From Lyngbya sp. PCC 8106 (GTDB taxonomy: Bacteria > Cyanobacteriota > Cyanobacteriia > Cyanobacteriales > Microcoleaceae), in the NCBI RefSeq assembly GCF_000169095.1, contig NZ_AAVU01000007.1, forward strand, positions 62,001 through 126,000: 64,000 bases of DNA. The letters are read 5' to 3'. Position numbers and translations under genes: made by a program. The notes below the pieces were generated by a model, which saw nothing but the letters and a program-made list of their open reading frames with translations, searched no databases and had not been told where the DNA came from. Shown here piece by piece: positions 45,183-54,244 of the stretch; the first letter of the stretch is position 1; each line of letters begins with the position of its first letter.

Positions 45183-48100
45183 ATGACTAAAACACCGTAT
45201 CGTCCTTCTAACTCCCCCGAAAATCGCCAGTCTAATCCCAATCGTCGCGCAGCACTTTCTCCCCAAAAAGCCACAGAAAACACCAAATCCAATGCTTCTG
45301 AATCAACCGCAGATCTAGAAACAATCTCTCCTACTGTTGTCGAATCCTCGGCGACTCCCCCAATCGGATTGAAAGCCAAAACAACAATCTTAGCCAAAGA
45401 ATTAAATGTATTACGCTCCAATATTGATCGCCGAGTTAACCAACTGCAAGCCTTAATTGAAAAAGAAGGGGCAGCCGCCGAACGCGCCGAACTGATTAAC
45501 CAAATTACCTCCCGAATGCGGGAATCTCTAACCTTAGAAGATATCTTCAAAACCATCGTTGAAGACGCCCGGGCTGCCCTGCAAAGCGATCGCGTGATTA
45601 TTTATCAGTTTGATGAAAATTGGAAAGGCACCGTTGTCGCAGAGTCGGTAGACCTCAATTGGCCGATCGCCTTTGGTGCGGAAATCACCGATCCCTGCTT
45701 TGCTGATCGCTATGTGGAATATTACCAAAAAGGCCGAGTCAAAGCCACCGCCAATATTTACGAAGCCGGGTTAACAGACTGTCATCTTGGTCAACTCGAA
45801 CCCTTTGCAGTCATGGCAAACCTTGTCGCCCCGATCCTCGCCAAAACCAGCGAGAACCCCGCCGGCCATTTGTATGGTTTGCTGATCGCCCATCAATGTA
45901 GCGAACCTCGTCAGTGGGTTGATGCGGAAGTTGAATTTATGCGACAACTCGCCATTCAACTCGGGTATGCGATCGATCAAGCCTTATTATTACAACAACA
46001 ACGAGAAGCCACCCGCATCGCCCAACGCCTCAACCAGATCAACACCGGACTGCGAAAATCCCTTAACGTTGAAGATATTCTGACTGCGGCGGTCGAAGAA
46101 ACCCGAGAGGCAATCAATAGCGATCGCGTGGTGGTTTATGAATTTGATCCCCATTGGAAAGGTACCGTCATTGCCGAGTCTGTCGATAACCAATGGCCGA
46201 TGGCGTTAGGGGCTGAAATTGCTGATCCCTGTTTTGCCGATCGCTATGTACAGCCCTACCTACGCGGACGAGTTAAAGCCACGACCAACATCTATGAAGC
46301 GGGTTTAACTGAATGCTATCTGGGTCAACTCGAACGCTTCGCCGTTAAAGCGAATTTAGTTGCTCCGATTTTAGTTGATAATAAACTGATGGGGTTATTG
46401 ATCGCTCATCAATGTTCAGGGCCGAGAGTGTGGACAGACTTAGAAATCGATCTGATTCGTAACGTTGCTATTCAAGTCGGTTATGCCCTCGATCAAGCCT
46501 CTGCCCTCGAAGAACAACAAGCGGCCGCCAAAAAAGCCCGTCTTCTCAATGATATTATTACCCAACTGCGAAACTCTCGGAGTGCAGATGAAGTTTTTGA
46601 TATGATTGTGGAAGAAGCCCGCAGCGCTTTAAAAGCAGATCGGGCAATTATTTATCAATTTGATGAAGATTGGATCGGTACTGTTGTTGCAGAATCGGTA
46701 GATAAACGTTGGCCGACAACGATGGGTAAAAAAATCGCTGATCCTTGCTTTGCGGGTCAGTATGTGAAACCCTACTTTCGGGGTCGGATTAGTTCGATGG
46801 AAAATATCTACGAATCCGGCTTAAGCGAATGTTATATTAAACTCCTCGAACCCTTTGCGGTGAAAGCCAATATTGTCGCGCCTATCATCGCTGAAACCCG
46901 TTTACACGGACTGTTAATTGTTCATCAATGTTCAGAACCGAGGGCGTGGAAAGAGTCTGATATTAGCTTTGTCAAACAACTCGCCACCCAACTGAGTTTA
47001 GCGCTCGATCAGGTGATTTTGCTTGAACAACAACAACAAGCAGCCGAACAAGCCCATCGTCTCAATCAGATTAGTTCTCATATTCGCGAATCGCTTAACT
47101 CCAAAGATATTTTTAATACAACGGTTGAAGATGTTCAAGAAGCAATAAATAGCGATCGCGTTATTGTTTATCAGTTTGATGCCAATTGGCAAGGAAAAGT
47201 GGTTGCAGAGTCGGTTGCGGTTGGTTTTCCCGAAGCGTTAGGGGCAGAAATTCATGATCCTTGTTTTGCTCAAAACTATGTTAAACCTTATCTTAAGGGG
47301 CGAGTTAAAGCAACAGAAAATATCTATGAAGCCGGGTTAACAGACTGTCATATTGGTCAGCTTGAACCCTTTGAAGTCAAGGCAAATTTAGTCGCGCCGA
47401 TTGTGGTGAATAAAAAACTACATGGGTTATTAATTGCTCATCAATGTTCGAGTTCTCGTAAGTGGAAATCGACTGAAATTGACTTTATTCGACAAATTGC
47501 GATTCAAGTGGGTTATGCCGTCGATCAGGCGTTTCTACTGGAACAACAACGGGCGGCAACTCAACAAGCGCGTCAACTTAGTGAGATTAGTTCTCGCATT
47601 CGTCAGTCTCTTAATTATGAACAAATTTTTAATACTGCGGTAGAAGAATCGTTATCTTTGATGCAAGCGGATCGAGTCGTGGTGTATCGGTTTGATGAAA
47701 ATTGGCACGGGGAAATTGCCTATGAGTCGGTTAAACCGGGTTGGTTAAAAATCATCGAAATGGAAACCGAAGTTCCTTGTTTTCCGGCTGAATATGTTGA
47801 ACCCTACCGCAAAGGTAGAATACAAGTCACTGAAGATATTATGACTGCCGAATTGAGTCCTTGTCACAAAGAACAACTGCAAAAATGGCAAGTTAAAGCC
47901 AATATTGTGGTGCCGATTTTAGTGAATCAAAAACTTTATGGGTTGTTGGGGGCGCATCAATGTTCGAGTAAGCGACAATGGGCAGCATCAGAAGTCGAAG
48001 TGTTTAAACAAGTGGCGTTGCAAGTGGGTTATGCCCTCGAACAAGCTCAATTGCTCGAACAAGTTCAACAAGCCCGTCAAGCCGCAGAAAAAGCATCCGA

Positions 48101-49118
48101 TGAACAGCAGCAACAAAATGAAATGCTGCAACAACAAATTGAAGACTTTTTAGAAGATATTGAAGACTCATTTAGTGGAGATTTAACAGTACGGGCGCGA
48201 GTTTCGGAAGGGGTAATGGGAACAGTAGCGGACTTTTTTAATGCTACCATTGAGAACTTACAACGATTAGTTTTGCAAGTGCAATCAGCAGCGACTGTGG
48301 TGACTCAAACCGCACAAGGAAGTGAACAGGAGATTAAACAATTATCGAATGAAGCCCTGCGACAAGCTGAAACAATTTCAGATGCCTTGACTCAAATTCA
48401 AGTGATGGCAAATTCGATTCAAGCTGTTGCTCAAAATGCCCAAGCCGCAGAAATGAAAGTACAACAAGCTAGTCAGGTTTTGCAAACTTCTGATCAGGCG
48501 ATGAACCGCACCGTTGAGGGAATTGTGGTGATTCAAAAAACGGTTCATGCTACCGCCCGCAAGGTGAGAAATTTGGGCGAAGCGTCGAAGAAAATTTCTC
48601 GGGTTGTGAGTTTAATTGGGGAATTTGCTAACCAAACCAATGTGTTGGCGTTGAATGCTTCAGTTGAAGCAACTCGCGCCAGTCAGGACGATCAAGGGTT
48701 TGCAACGGTGGCGACAGAAGTGCGAACTTTAGCCGAACAGTCTGCGAGTGCATCAGCAGAAATTGAACAAATTGTAGAAGAAATTCAAGCAGAAACAAAA
48801 GAAGTGATTCGGGCGATGCAAATTGGAATGAAACGGGTATTATTAGGGACAAAATTGGTGAAAGATACTCGTCAAACGTTAACTGATTTAGTAGAGGTGA
48901 GTCGTTCAATTCGGGAGTTAGTCGAAGAAATTGCTGATTCTGCAACCACTCAAGCCCAAACTTCCAGTCAATTGTCCGGTACAATGCAAGAAGTCGCTGC
49001 AATTGCTCATTCTACCTCGGAACAATCTCTCACTGTTGCTGACTCTTTTACACAGTTGTTGGGTGTGGCGGGTGAACTTCAAAAGGGTGTTGCTCAATTT
49101 ACGATCAATAATGACTGA
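45183..49118 (+). CDS. Five-GAF methyl-accepting protein, PixJ-like cyanobacteriochrome photoreceptor candidate
   Basis: 1311 residues from ATG 45183; an in-frame TTG at 45168 would add 5. No membrane segment is seen, so it should be soluble. After a polar N-terminus (1-95) come five tandem GAF domains of ~175 residues, a HAMP-like segment (SFSGDLTVRARVSEGVMGT) and an MCP signalling domain (QTNVLALNASVEATRAS). Each GAF has a DPCF-type motif (C172, C350, C522, C694, C866; the fifth reads VPCF) and a second Cys 28 residues later (C200, C378, C550, C722, C894). C200, C722 and C894 are followed by His; C378 and C550 by Tyr. DXCF cyanobacteriochromes such as TePixJ have the same two-Cys spacing and CH motif. 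Bilin binding is therefore likely for GAF1 and GAF4, possible for the others. Confidence 0.88.
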   Translation: MTKTPYRPSNSPENRQSNPNRRAALSPQKATENTKSNASESTADLETISPTVVESSATPPIGLKAKTTILAKELNVLRSNIDRRVNQLQALIEKEGAAAERAELINQITSRMRESLTLEDIFKTIVEDARAALQSDRVIIYQFDENWKGTVVAESVDLNWPIAFGAEITDPCFADRYVEYYQKGRVKATANIYEAGLTDCHLGQLEPFAVMANLVAPILAKTSENPAGHLYGLLIAHQCSEPRQWVDAEVEFMRQLAIQLGYAIDQALLLQQQREATRIAQRLNQINTGLRKSLNVEDILTAAVEETREAINSDRVVVYEFDPHWKGTVIAESVDNQWPMALGAEIADPCFADRYVQPYLRGRVKATTNIYEAGLTECYLGQLERFAVKANLVAPILVDNKLMGLLIAHQCSGPRVWTDLEIDLIRNVAIQVGYALDQASALEEQQAAAKKARLLNDIITQLRNSRSADEVFDMIVEEARSALKADRAIIYQFDEDWIGTVVAESVDKRWPTTMGKKIADPCFAGQYVKPYFRGRISSMENIYESGLSECYIKLLEPFAVKANIVAPIIAETRLHGLLIVHQCSEPRAWKESDISFVKQLATQLSLALDQVILLEQQQQAAEQAHRLNQISSHIRESLNSKDIFNTTVEDVQEAINSDRVIVYQFDANWQGKVVAESVAVGFPEALGAEIHDPCFAQNYVKPYLKGRVKATENIYEAGLTDCHIGQLEPFEVKANLVAPIVVNKKLHGLLIAHQCSSSRKWKSTEIDFIRQIAIQVGYAVDQAFLLEQQRAATQQARQLSEISSRIRQSLNYEQIFNTAVEESLSLMQADRVVVYRFDENWHGEIAYESVKPGWLKIIEMETEVPCFPAEYVEPYRKGRIQVTEDIMTAELSPCHKEQLQKWQVKANIVVPILVNQKLYGLLGAHQCSSKRQWAASEVEVFKQVALQVGYALEQAQLLEQVQQARQAAEKASDEQQQQNEMLQQQIEDFLEDIEDSFSGDLTVRARVSEGVMGTVADFFNATIENLQRLVLQVQSAATVVTQTAQGSEQEIKQLSNEALRQAETISDALTQIQVMANSIQAVAQNAQAAEMKVQQASQVLQTSDQAMNRTVEGIVVIQKTVHATARKVRNLGEASKKISRVVSLIGEFANQTNVLALNASVEATRASQDDQGFATVATEVRTLAEQSASASAEIEQIVEEIQAETKEVIRAMQIGMKRVLLGTKLVKDTRQTLTDLVEVSRSIRELVEEIADSATTQAQTSSQLSGTMQEVAAIAHSTSEQSLTVADSFTQLLGVAGELQKGVAQFTINND

Positions 49119-49223
49119 TATAGGGCGGTAAATTTTAATTGTTTTTCTGATGTAGAGGCGTTGTCTGTCATGTCTCTACAGAACATTATCTTCTAGATTT
49201 TTAACTCTATCTTCTCTCAAAAA

Positions 49224-52151
49224 ATGATTGATACTAATGACCAAGCTTATGAATTTTTTGTTCAAGAATCTTTAGAACTCTTGCAAATTTTAGAACAAGG
49301 GTTAATGACGCTGACGCAAGAACATGAAATGCCTAAACTTCACGGACTAATGCGGGCGGCGCATTCAATCAAAGGAGGGGCGGCTTGTGTGGGGTTGATG
49401 GGGATTCAAGATATTGCTCATAACTTAGAAAATGCGATTCGGGCATTATACGCTAAGGATACGGTTTTTAGCTTAGAATTAGAGGAGTTATTGTTACAAG
49501 CGTTTGACTGTTTGCGATCGCCGATTCTTGAACAAATTGAAAAGGGTCAATGTCAGCAAGAAGCAGTCGCTAAACGTTCACAGTTGATTTTTCCAAAAAT
49601 TGAAGCCTTACTCGGACATTCCTTAGATGAAGCTTCTGAACTTCCTGAAGTTCCGATGGAAACAGATATGACTATATTTCTGTTTAAGGAAGAAGTCCCG
49701 TCTGGGTTACGACGTTGGAAACAGATGTTAATTCATCCTCAAAATTATCATCTTTCTGAGGAGTTAAAAAATCAAGCGGAAGTCTTTGCAACACTGGGAA
49801 AAATGCTCTGTTTGCCCGGGTTTACCATGATTTCGGAGGTGACAATTAAAGCCATTCAAGTTAATCCTAAGTTAAGTTTAAAAATTGGTAAACTCGCCTT
49901 AGTTGACTTTTGGGCGGCTCAAAAAGCGGTCTTATCTGGCGATCGCATTCAAGGCGGAAAACCCAGTGAAACTCTTTTAAAGTTAACTCAATCTCAAACT
50001 CAATCAAGTTCTAAAACAAATTCTCCAACTGTTCATAAAACTTCGGCTCAAAGTTCATCTCAAAAATCATCTCAAACCTCACCAAAATCTCTCCAAAATA
50101 ATCATAAAAGTGCGAATCAGTCTACTTCTAACTCAACCCTAACTCAAGATTCTCCTCAATCTCCAGAAAAATCCACCCAAAAAACAAATCCGGTTCAGCC
50201 AAAAGTAACAGAAACCTCTCCTGAAGAAACATCAAAACCACTATCAACTGCTATCGTTGCTGCTAATTCTGGAGATAACAATCAACTCACGTTAGGAGTG
50301 CGGGTTGATCTAAATCGTTTAGAATTGATTAATAATTTAGTCGGGGAGTTAGCGACTCAAGATAATAGCTTTTTACTCCAAAATCAGCAATTCAAATCTT
50401 CTTTAGAAACATTAAGTAAAAGTTGGAATCAGTTTCATAAATTTATCGGTAGACTCCAAGAAGCCACCGAATTTAATAGTTCTCCAAATAATCATCTCAA
50501 CCTAGAAGACTGGGATCAAACAGGTTTGCTGAAAACTGATGTTCAAAAGACCTTAGATGAGATGGAGAAAGTCGAGCAGATTTTGTATGAAATGAAATTG
50601 CTTAGTTTTCAAAGTCAGCAAATTGTTAAAAAGCGACAACAAACCCTCCAACAAGTTCAAAAAAATCTCACAGAAACTCGGATGATTTCTATAGAATCTC
50701 TATTCAATAGATTTCCAAGAATGGTGCGAGATTTATCTATTCGGAAAGGTAAAAAAGTTAAATTAAACCTCATTGGTCAGAAGACCTTGGTTGATAAAGC
50801 AGTTTTAGAAAAACTTTATGATCCTCTCGTTCATCTCGTGAGAAATGCTTTTGATCATGGCATCGAACCCCCAGATATTCGTCAAAAGAAACAGAAATCT
50901 ATCGAAGGAAAAATAGAAATAAAAGCCTATAATCAAGGAAACTATATTTATATTGAAGTTCAAGATGATGGTCGAGGGATTAATCTAGAAAGAATTCGCA
51001 AAAAAGCAGTTGAAAAGAGACTCATTTCTAAAACAGATGCTCAATATCTTACCAAAAATCAGTTATATGATTTACTCTTTTTACCGGACTTTTCAACAAC
51101 AAATCGCGTCACCGACTTATCCGGGAGAGGGGTTGGACTTGAAGCAGTTTCTCATCAAGTCAAAGCTTTAAAAGGTAATATTACTATACTCTCTGAAGTC
51201 AATGAAGGGACAAAATTTATTCTCCGTTTACCTTGGTCACTGACGATTACCAAACTCTTAGTCTTTCAAATTGATGACCATTTATTTGCAATTGCCATGG
51301 ATACTGTGGGGGCGATTGTTTCTGCTTCTCCTGAAGAAATTGAGTCTCACAAAGACGGTAAAATTTATAATTGGTTAGGACAAAAAGTTCCTTTGGTTCA
51401 GTCAATATTGTCAAATTATCAATATCGGGGAACTCCTACTCATCCCGAACAATCTCATCTTTCTGCTTTGGAAAAAAACCGAACCGCACAATTTTCAGGA
51501 AAAGTTATGGTATTGTTGTTATCAGAAGGATTAGAAACTATTGGCTTAAGAATTGATCAAATTTTAATGGAACAAAACTTAACCATTAAACCCTTTGGAA
51601 AAGTATTAAAAGCACCGCCCTATTTCTATGGTTGTACAATCTTAGGTGATGGTCGTTTAGTTCCAGTGATTGATAGTCCGGTATTGTTAGAAGAATGGCA
51701 ACAAAAACAACAAGCAAAAACCGACAAAGTAATGCTGATTCCGAGTGAGATCAAGTCAACATCTCAAACCGAAAAACAGATGACCATTTTAGTGATAGAT
51801 GATTCACTCACCACCCGTCAATCTTTGTGTGCAACATTGCAGCAAGAAGGATATACTGTAATTCCCGCTCAACACGGTAAAGACGGATTAGCTAAATTGC
51901 AACGATATCCTCAAGTAAAATTCGTAATTTGTGACTTGGAAATGCCGGAGATGAATGGGTTAGAATTTCTGAGTCATTGTCGTCGCCAATTCTCCCGAGA
52001 AAAGCTTCCTGTACTTATGTTAACTTCACGAAAGAGTGATCGCTATCGTCAATTAGCTAAACAGTTGGGGTCAAATGGTTATATGACAAAGCCGTGGGTG
52101 AAGCAAGAGTTAATTAAGATATTACAAGATCAGCTTTTGACTTCAGATTAA
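49224..52151 (+). CDS. CheA-type hybrid histidine kinase (PixL-like)
   Basis: 975 residues. Hpt with phospho-His47 (AAHSIKGG), a ~200-residue linker including a Ser/Gln/Thr-rich stretch, dimerisation helices, HATPase (LVHLVRNAFDHGIEPPDIR; DDGRGINLERI; LSGRGVGLEAV), a CheW-like domain and a C-terminal REC (LVIDDSLTTRQSL; phospho-Asp in FVICDLEMPEMNG; Lys in YMTKPW). This is the layout of PixL/PilL-type kinases that phosphorylate the REC proteins of the operon. No CheR or CheB gene is present in the cluster. It is the last gene of the operon. Confidence 0.93.
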   Translation: MIDTNDQAYEFFVQESLELLQILEQGLMTLTQEHEMPKLHGLMRAAHSIKGGAACVGLMGIQDIAHNLENAIRALYAKDTVFSLELEELLLQAFDCLRSPILEQIEKGQCQQEAVAKRSQLIFPKIEALLGHSLDEASELPEVPMETDMTIFLFKEEVPSGLRRWKQMLIHPQNYHLSEELKNQAEVFATLGKMLCLPGFTMISEVTIKAIQVNPKLSLKIGKLALVDFWAAQKAVLSGDRIQGGKPSETLLKLTQSQTQSSSKTNSPTVHKTSAQSSSQKSSQTSPKSLQNNHKSANQSTSNSTLTQDSPQSPEKSTQKTNPVQPKVTETSPEETSKPLSTAIVAANSGDNNQLTLGVRVDLNRLELINNLVGELATQDNSFLLQNQQFKSSLETLSKSWNQFHKFIGRLQEATEFNSSPNNHLNLEDWDQTGLLKTDVQKTLDEMEKVEQILYEMKLLSFQSQQIVKKRQQTLQQVQKNLTETRMISIESLFNRFPRMVRDLSIRKGKKVKLNLIGQKTLVDKAVLEKLYDPLVHLVRNAFDHGIEPPDIRQKKQKSIEGKIEIKAYNQGNYIYIEVQDDGRGINLERIRKKAVEKRLISKTDAQYLTKNQLYDLLFLPDFSTTNRVTDLSGRGVGLEAVSHQVKALKGNITILSEVNEGTKFILRLPWSLTITKLLVFQIDDHLFAIAMDTVGAIVSASPEEIESHKDGKIYNWLGQKVPLVQSILSNYQYRGTPTHPEQSHLSALEKNRTAQFSGKVMVLLLSEGLETIGLRIDQILMEQNLTIKPFGKVLKAPPYFYGCTILGDGRLVPVIDSPVLLEEWQQKQQAKTDKVMLIPSEIKSTSQTEKQMTILVIDDSLTTRQSLCATLQQEGYTVIPAQHGKDGLAKLQRYPQVKFVICDLEMPEMNGLEFLSHCRRQFSREKLPVLMLTSRKSDRYRQLAKQLGSNGYMTKPWVKQELIKILQDQLLTSD

Positions 52152-52629
52152 CAGATTTGATGATCAGTGGCTATTTCTATTTAATAGAAGTTAACGAGGA
52201 TTGATACTCGGATGAAAACTCAACTGTAAGTTTAACTGTTTTAGATAAAGCTTTAATGTCGGTTGAACGGTAAAATAGAGTTTCTATAGCACTACGCATA
52301 AAGGTTAGGACATTTCTAAATCCTAGAATCCTTTCATAGTCTGCTGTTCCCTGATCCGGTGTTCCCTGTTCCCGATTCAAGTAGCGCTATATTTGTGATA
52401 TTTTTGATGTTTGACATAAATGGAATTTTATCGGTATTGATTTTTTTGTCAGCTAGTTTTTAACTCGAGTTCCTGGTGCTATTTTATTGTCTGCGTAAAA
52501 ATTGAGTAAAGAGGGAACCGAACCTAGAGAGGCGTTGGTTTAAATCCCTCCTAGCCCGTCCCCAATCCGTAATAAGTGAATAGCATCGACAAAGCTAAAG
52601 GTCAAAGGAATAACCCCTAACTTTTTGGC
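52152..52629. other. Intergenic region with a MITE-like repeat
   Basis: Holds the 107-bp element listed next. Past the DUF2141 stop on the minus strand, the same frame continues open for 29 codons (VIPLTFSFVDAIHLLRIGDG) to TAA, which may be a remnant. Otherwise nothing. Confidence 0.4.
52285..52391. mobile_element. MITE-like repeat with terminal inverted repeats
   Basis: TATAGCACTAC (52285-52295) and GTAGCGCTATA (52381-52391) are 11-base inverted ends (10/11 match). The interior includes TGTTCCCTGATCCGGTGTTC-type repeats. From memory, similar ~110-bp elements with a TTCCCTGTTCCC core are common in Lyngbya, Planktothrix and relatives. No coding capacity; the minus-strand frame over it is incidental. 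Confidence 0.6.
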
Positions 52630-53097
52630 TTATTTGTTAAAATTCCACAGATATTGTAACTTAATCTGAATATTATTTTGTACGTTAGCGACCACAACAG
52701 CAGTATCATTAAACTGGGGAGGGCCAGCAAGAATCGTGGGATTGCGAGAAAAACCAAAGCCTTCGGTGGGAATCCCTAAGCTGTTGAGGTTTAAAGTTTG
52801 ATCACTATTCGCATCGTGGAAAACAGCAACTGCATAATTTCCCGGAATTAAGTTTTCAAACGTAATTTTTGGATTGTCTTTTCCAAGCTGAATACATTGA
52901 GTTTGCAAAGCATTCTCTTTGTTATCAGGAAATCCTTGACTACTTGAAAATAGACTGAGACAGACTTGACCTGTTTTATTTTTTAAACCATCCAGTTCTA
53001 CAATTAAATGATTTGAGATCGCTTCTACACTCGGTACAATCCCCAAATTACCGAGAATAGAAAGTATCAAAATACTGGCTGAAAATCGTTTTTTCAT
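52630..53097 (-). CDS. DUF2141 family secreted protein
   Basis: 155 residues with a clear signal peptide (FSASILILSILGNLGIVPSVEA) and a DUF2141 core: LIVELDGLKNKTGQVCLSLF, GNYAVAVFHDANSDQTLN, and EGFGFSRNP, a typical pattern. Family members are small exported beta-sandwich proteins of unknown function. ATG 53097 is the first Met and starts the signal peptide. It stands alone between the phototaxis operon and the dnaK fragment. Confidence 0.8.
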   Translation of the reverse strand: MKKRFSASILILSILGNLGIVPSVEAISNHLIVELDGLKNKTGQVCLSLFSSSQGFPDNKENALQTQCIQLGKDNPKITFENLIPGNYAVAVFHDANSDQTLNLNSLGIPTEGFGFSRNPTILAGPPQFNDTAVVVANVQNNIQIKLQYLWNFNK

Positions 53098-53531
53098 TAT
53101 ACCCTTTTCCTTTAGTAAGATTCAAACACCATTCTCTTTCCCTAATCTCCTCACAAGTTGTAAGAACATTGGAAACTAATTCAACTGACAGGGGTTCAAA
53201 TTTGACTCAAAATGAACCGAAAACCATATCCTCAAATACAGAGAAGCCTAAATAGAATCAGGGGATTTCGCTAGAAATATGAGTGATAGAGCAAGCCCTC
53301 TCTCCGGATTGAGGGTAGGTTCAGAGAATAATTTACATTCTGTTTAGCATTTTGTCAAGATTTATTAATAAAAATCTAAAAATTTTATTAAACATACAAT
53401 AACACAAAAATCCCTCAACCTGAAAAACTGACCTTGGGGGGATTCAAGAACTAAAAAATTGAATATTTGTTCAAAAATTATATCCAATTAGAAGTGTTTA
53501 TACCCAAAAACAAACATCCATCTAATCACAT
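53098..53531. other. Intergenic region, no gene seen
   Basis: AT-rich 434-bp stretch without frames or clear repeats, between the start of the DUF2141 gene and the dnaK remnant's terminator. It must contain the DUF2141 promoter. Confidence 0.5.
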
Positions 53532-53555
53532 AAAAAGAGGTGAGCAAAGCCCACC
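53532..53555 (-). terminator. Intrinsic terminator following the dnaK remnant
   Basis: On the minus strand GGTGGGC-TTT-GCTCACC is followed by TCTTTTT. It lies 33 bp past the stop of the DnaK tail fragment and looks like the original dnaK terminator, still intact. Confidence 0.7.
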
Positions 53556-53588
53556 CAAAATTATACTAAAAGGTTGAGAGAAAGCTGA

Positions 53589-53657
53589 CTACTTCGTTTC
53601 TACAAAATCAGCATCAATGACATCATCACCAGAACGAGAAGCAGATGTGATCGCAGT
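53589..53657 (-). pseudogene. dnaK: DnaK C-terminal tail fragment (22 codons)
   Basis: Minus-strand codons read SRSGDDVIDADFVETK then TAG. The GDDVIDA(D/E)F tail is a hallmark of the C-terminus of DnaK2-type chaperones. Nothing upstream in frame (a TAG lies directly before) continues the gene; the rest is gone. With its terminator it is the last trace of a deleted or partly copied dnaK. It lies ~70 bp beyond the DUF760 gene. Confidence 0.75.
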
Positions 53658-53659
53658 CT

Positions 53660-53687
53660 AAAAAAATAGAGGGCGCATTTTGCACCC
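53660..53687 (-). terminator. Terminator of the DUF760 gene
   Basis: On the minus strand GGG-T-GC-AAAAT-GC-G-CCC (53671-53687) is followed by TCTATTTTTTT. It ends transcription about 40 bp past the DUF760 stop. Confidence 0.6.
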
Positions 53688-53726
53688 CAGACCGTTATTT
53701 TGACAAGCGTTTAAGCTGGCTGTAAA

Positions 53727-54086
53727 TTAGTGATTGTCTTTTGCTTCTGAGGACTGATCTTGATGAAGGAGTGAAGTCGGCAAAGAGCGTTCTAAATTCA
53801 TGCGTTGAGAAGCACTATGCAAGAAATAACCATTTAACATCGCTGCGGCTAAGAGTTGTCCTAAATTTTCACGACTGGTGGTAATAGAGACATCAAAATG
53901 TTGGGGGGGTAAGTTCCCTAATATGCCGTTGAGATGAGATTCCATCAATTGACGAACTTCAGAATTCGGCTTAGACAGTTGAGAGATTGATTCAGTATCG
54001 AGGGATTGAATATACTCGGAGAGGACATTCTGATGGCTAGAGTTGGGGTGGAATCCGTTTTGAGTAAATTGAGATTGATTATTCAT
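53727..54086 (-). CDS. DUF760 family protein
   Basis: 119 residues. The DUF760 core is visible in LSEYIQSLDTESISQLSK, VRQLMESHLNGILGNLP and GQLLAAAMLNGYFLHSASQRMNLERSL. The family is found in cyanobacteria and plastids and has no known biochemical function. N- and C-termini are polar, without a signal peptide. It is a single gene with its own terminator; upstream lies an MFS transporter on the same strand with a 158-bp gap. Confidence 0.85.
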   Translation of the reverse strand: MNNQSQFTQNGFHPNSSHQNVLSEYIQSLDTESISQLSKPNSEVRQLMESHLNGILGNLPPQHFDVSITTSRENLGQLLAAAMLNGYFLHSASQRMNLERSLPTSLLHQDQSSEAKDNH

Positions 54087-54244
54087 GTGATTTTTCCTCT
54101 ATGACTTTCTCTAAACTTTCTATCTATTTGCTAGTGTAGAAGACTAAGGATGAGAGTTTAGTGAGTGTAACCGAACATTTATTTTCGGATTTCACAGCCT
54201 GTCAGGTTGTCCGATAAATTGGTCAGGTCAATTCAACTTTAGGA

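Noticed and set aside
52177..52380. 67-residue minus-strand frame
   Set aside because: It is mostly the interior of the MITE-like repeat.
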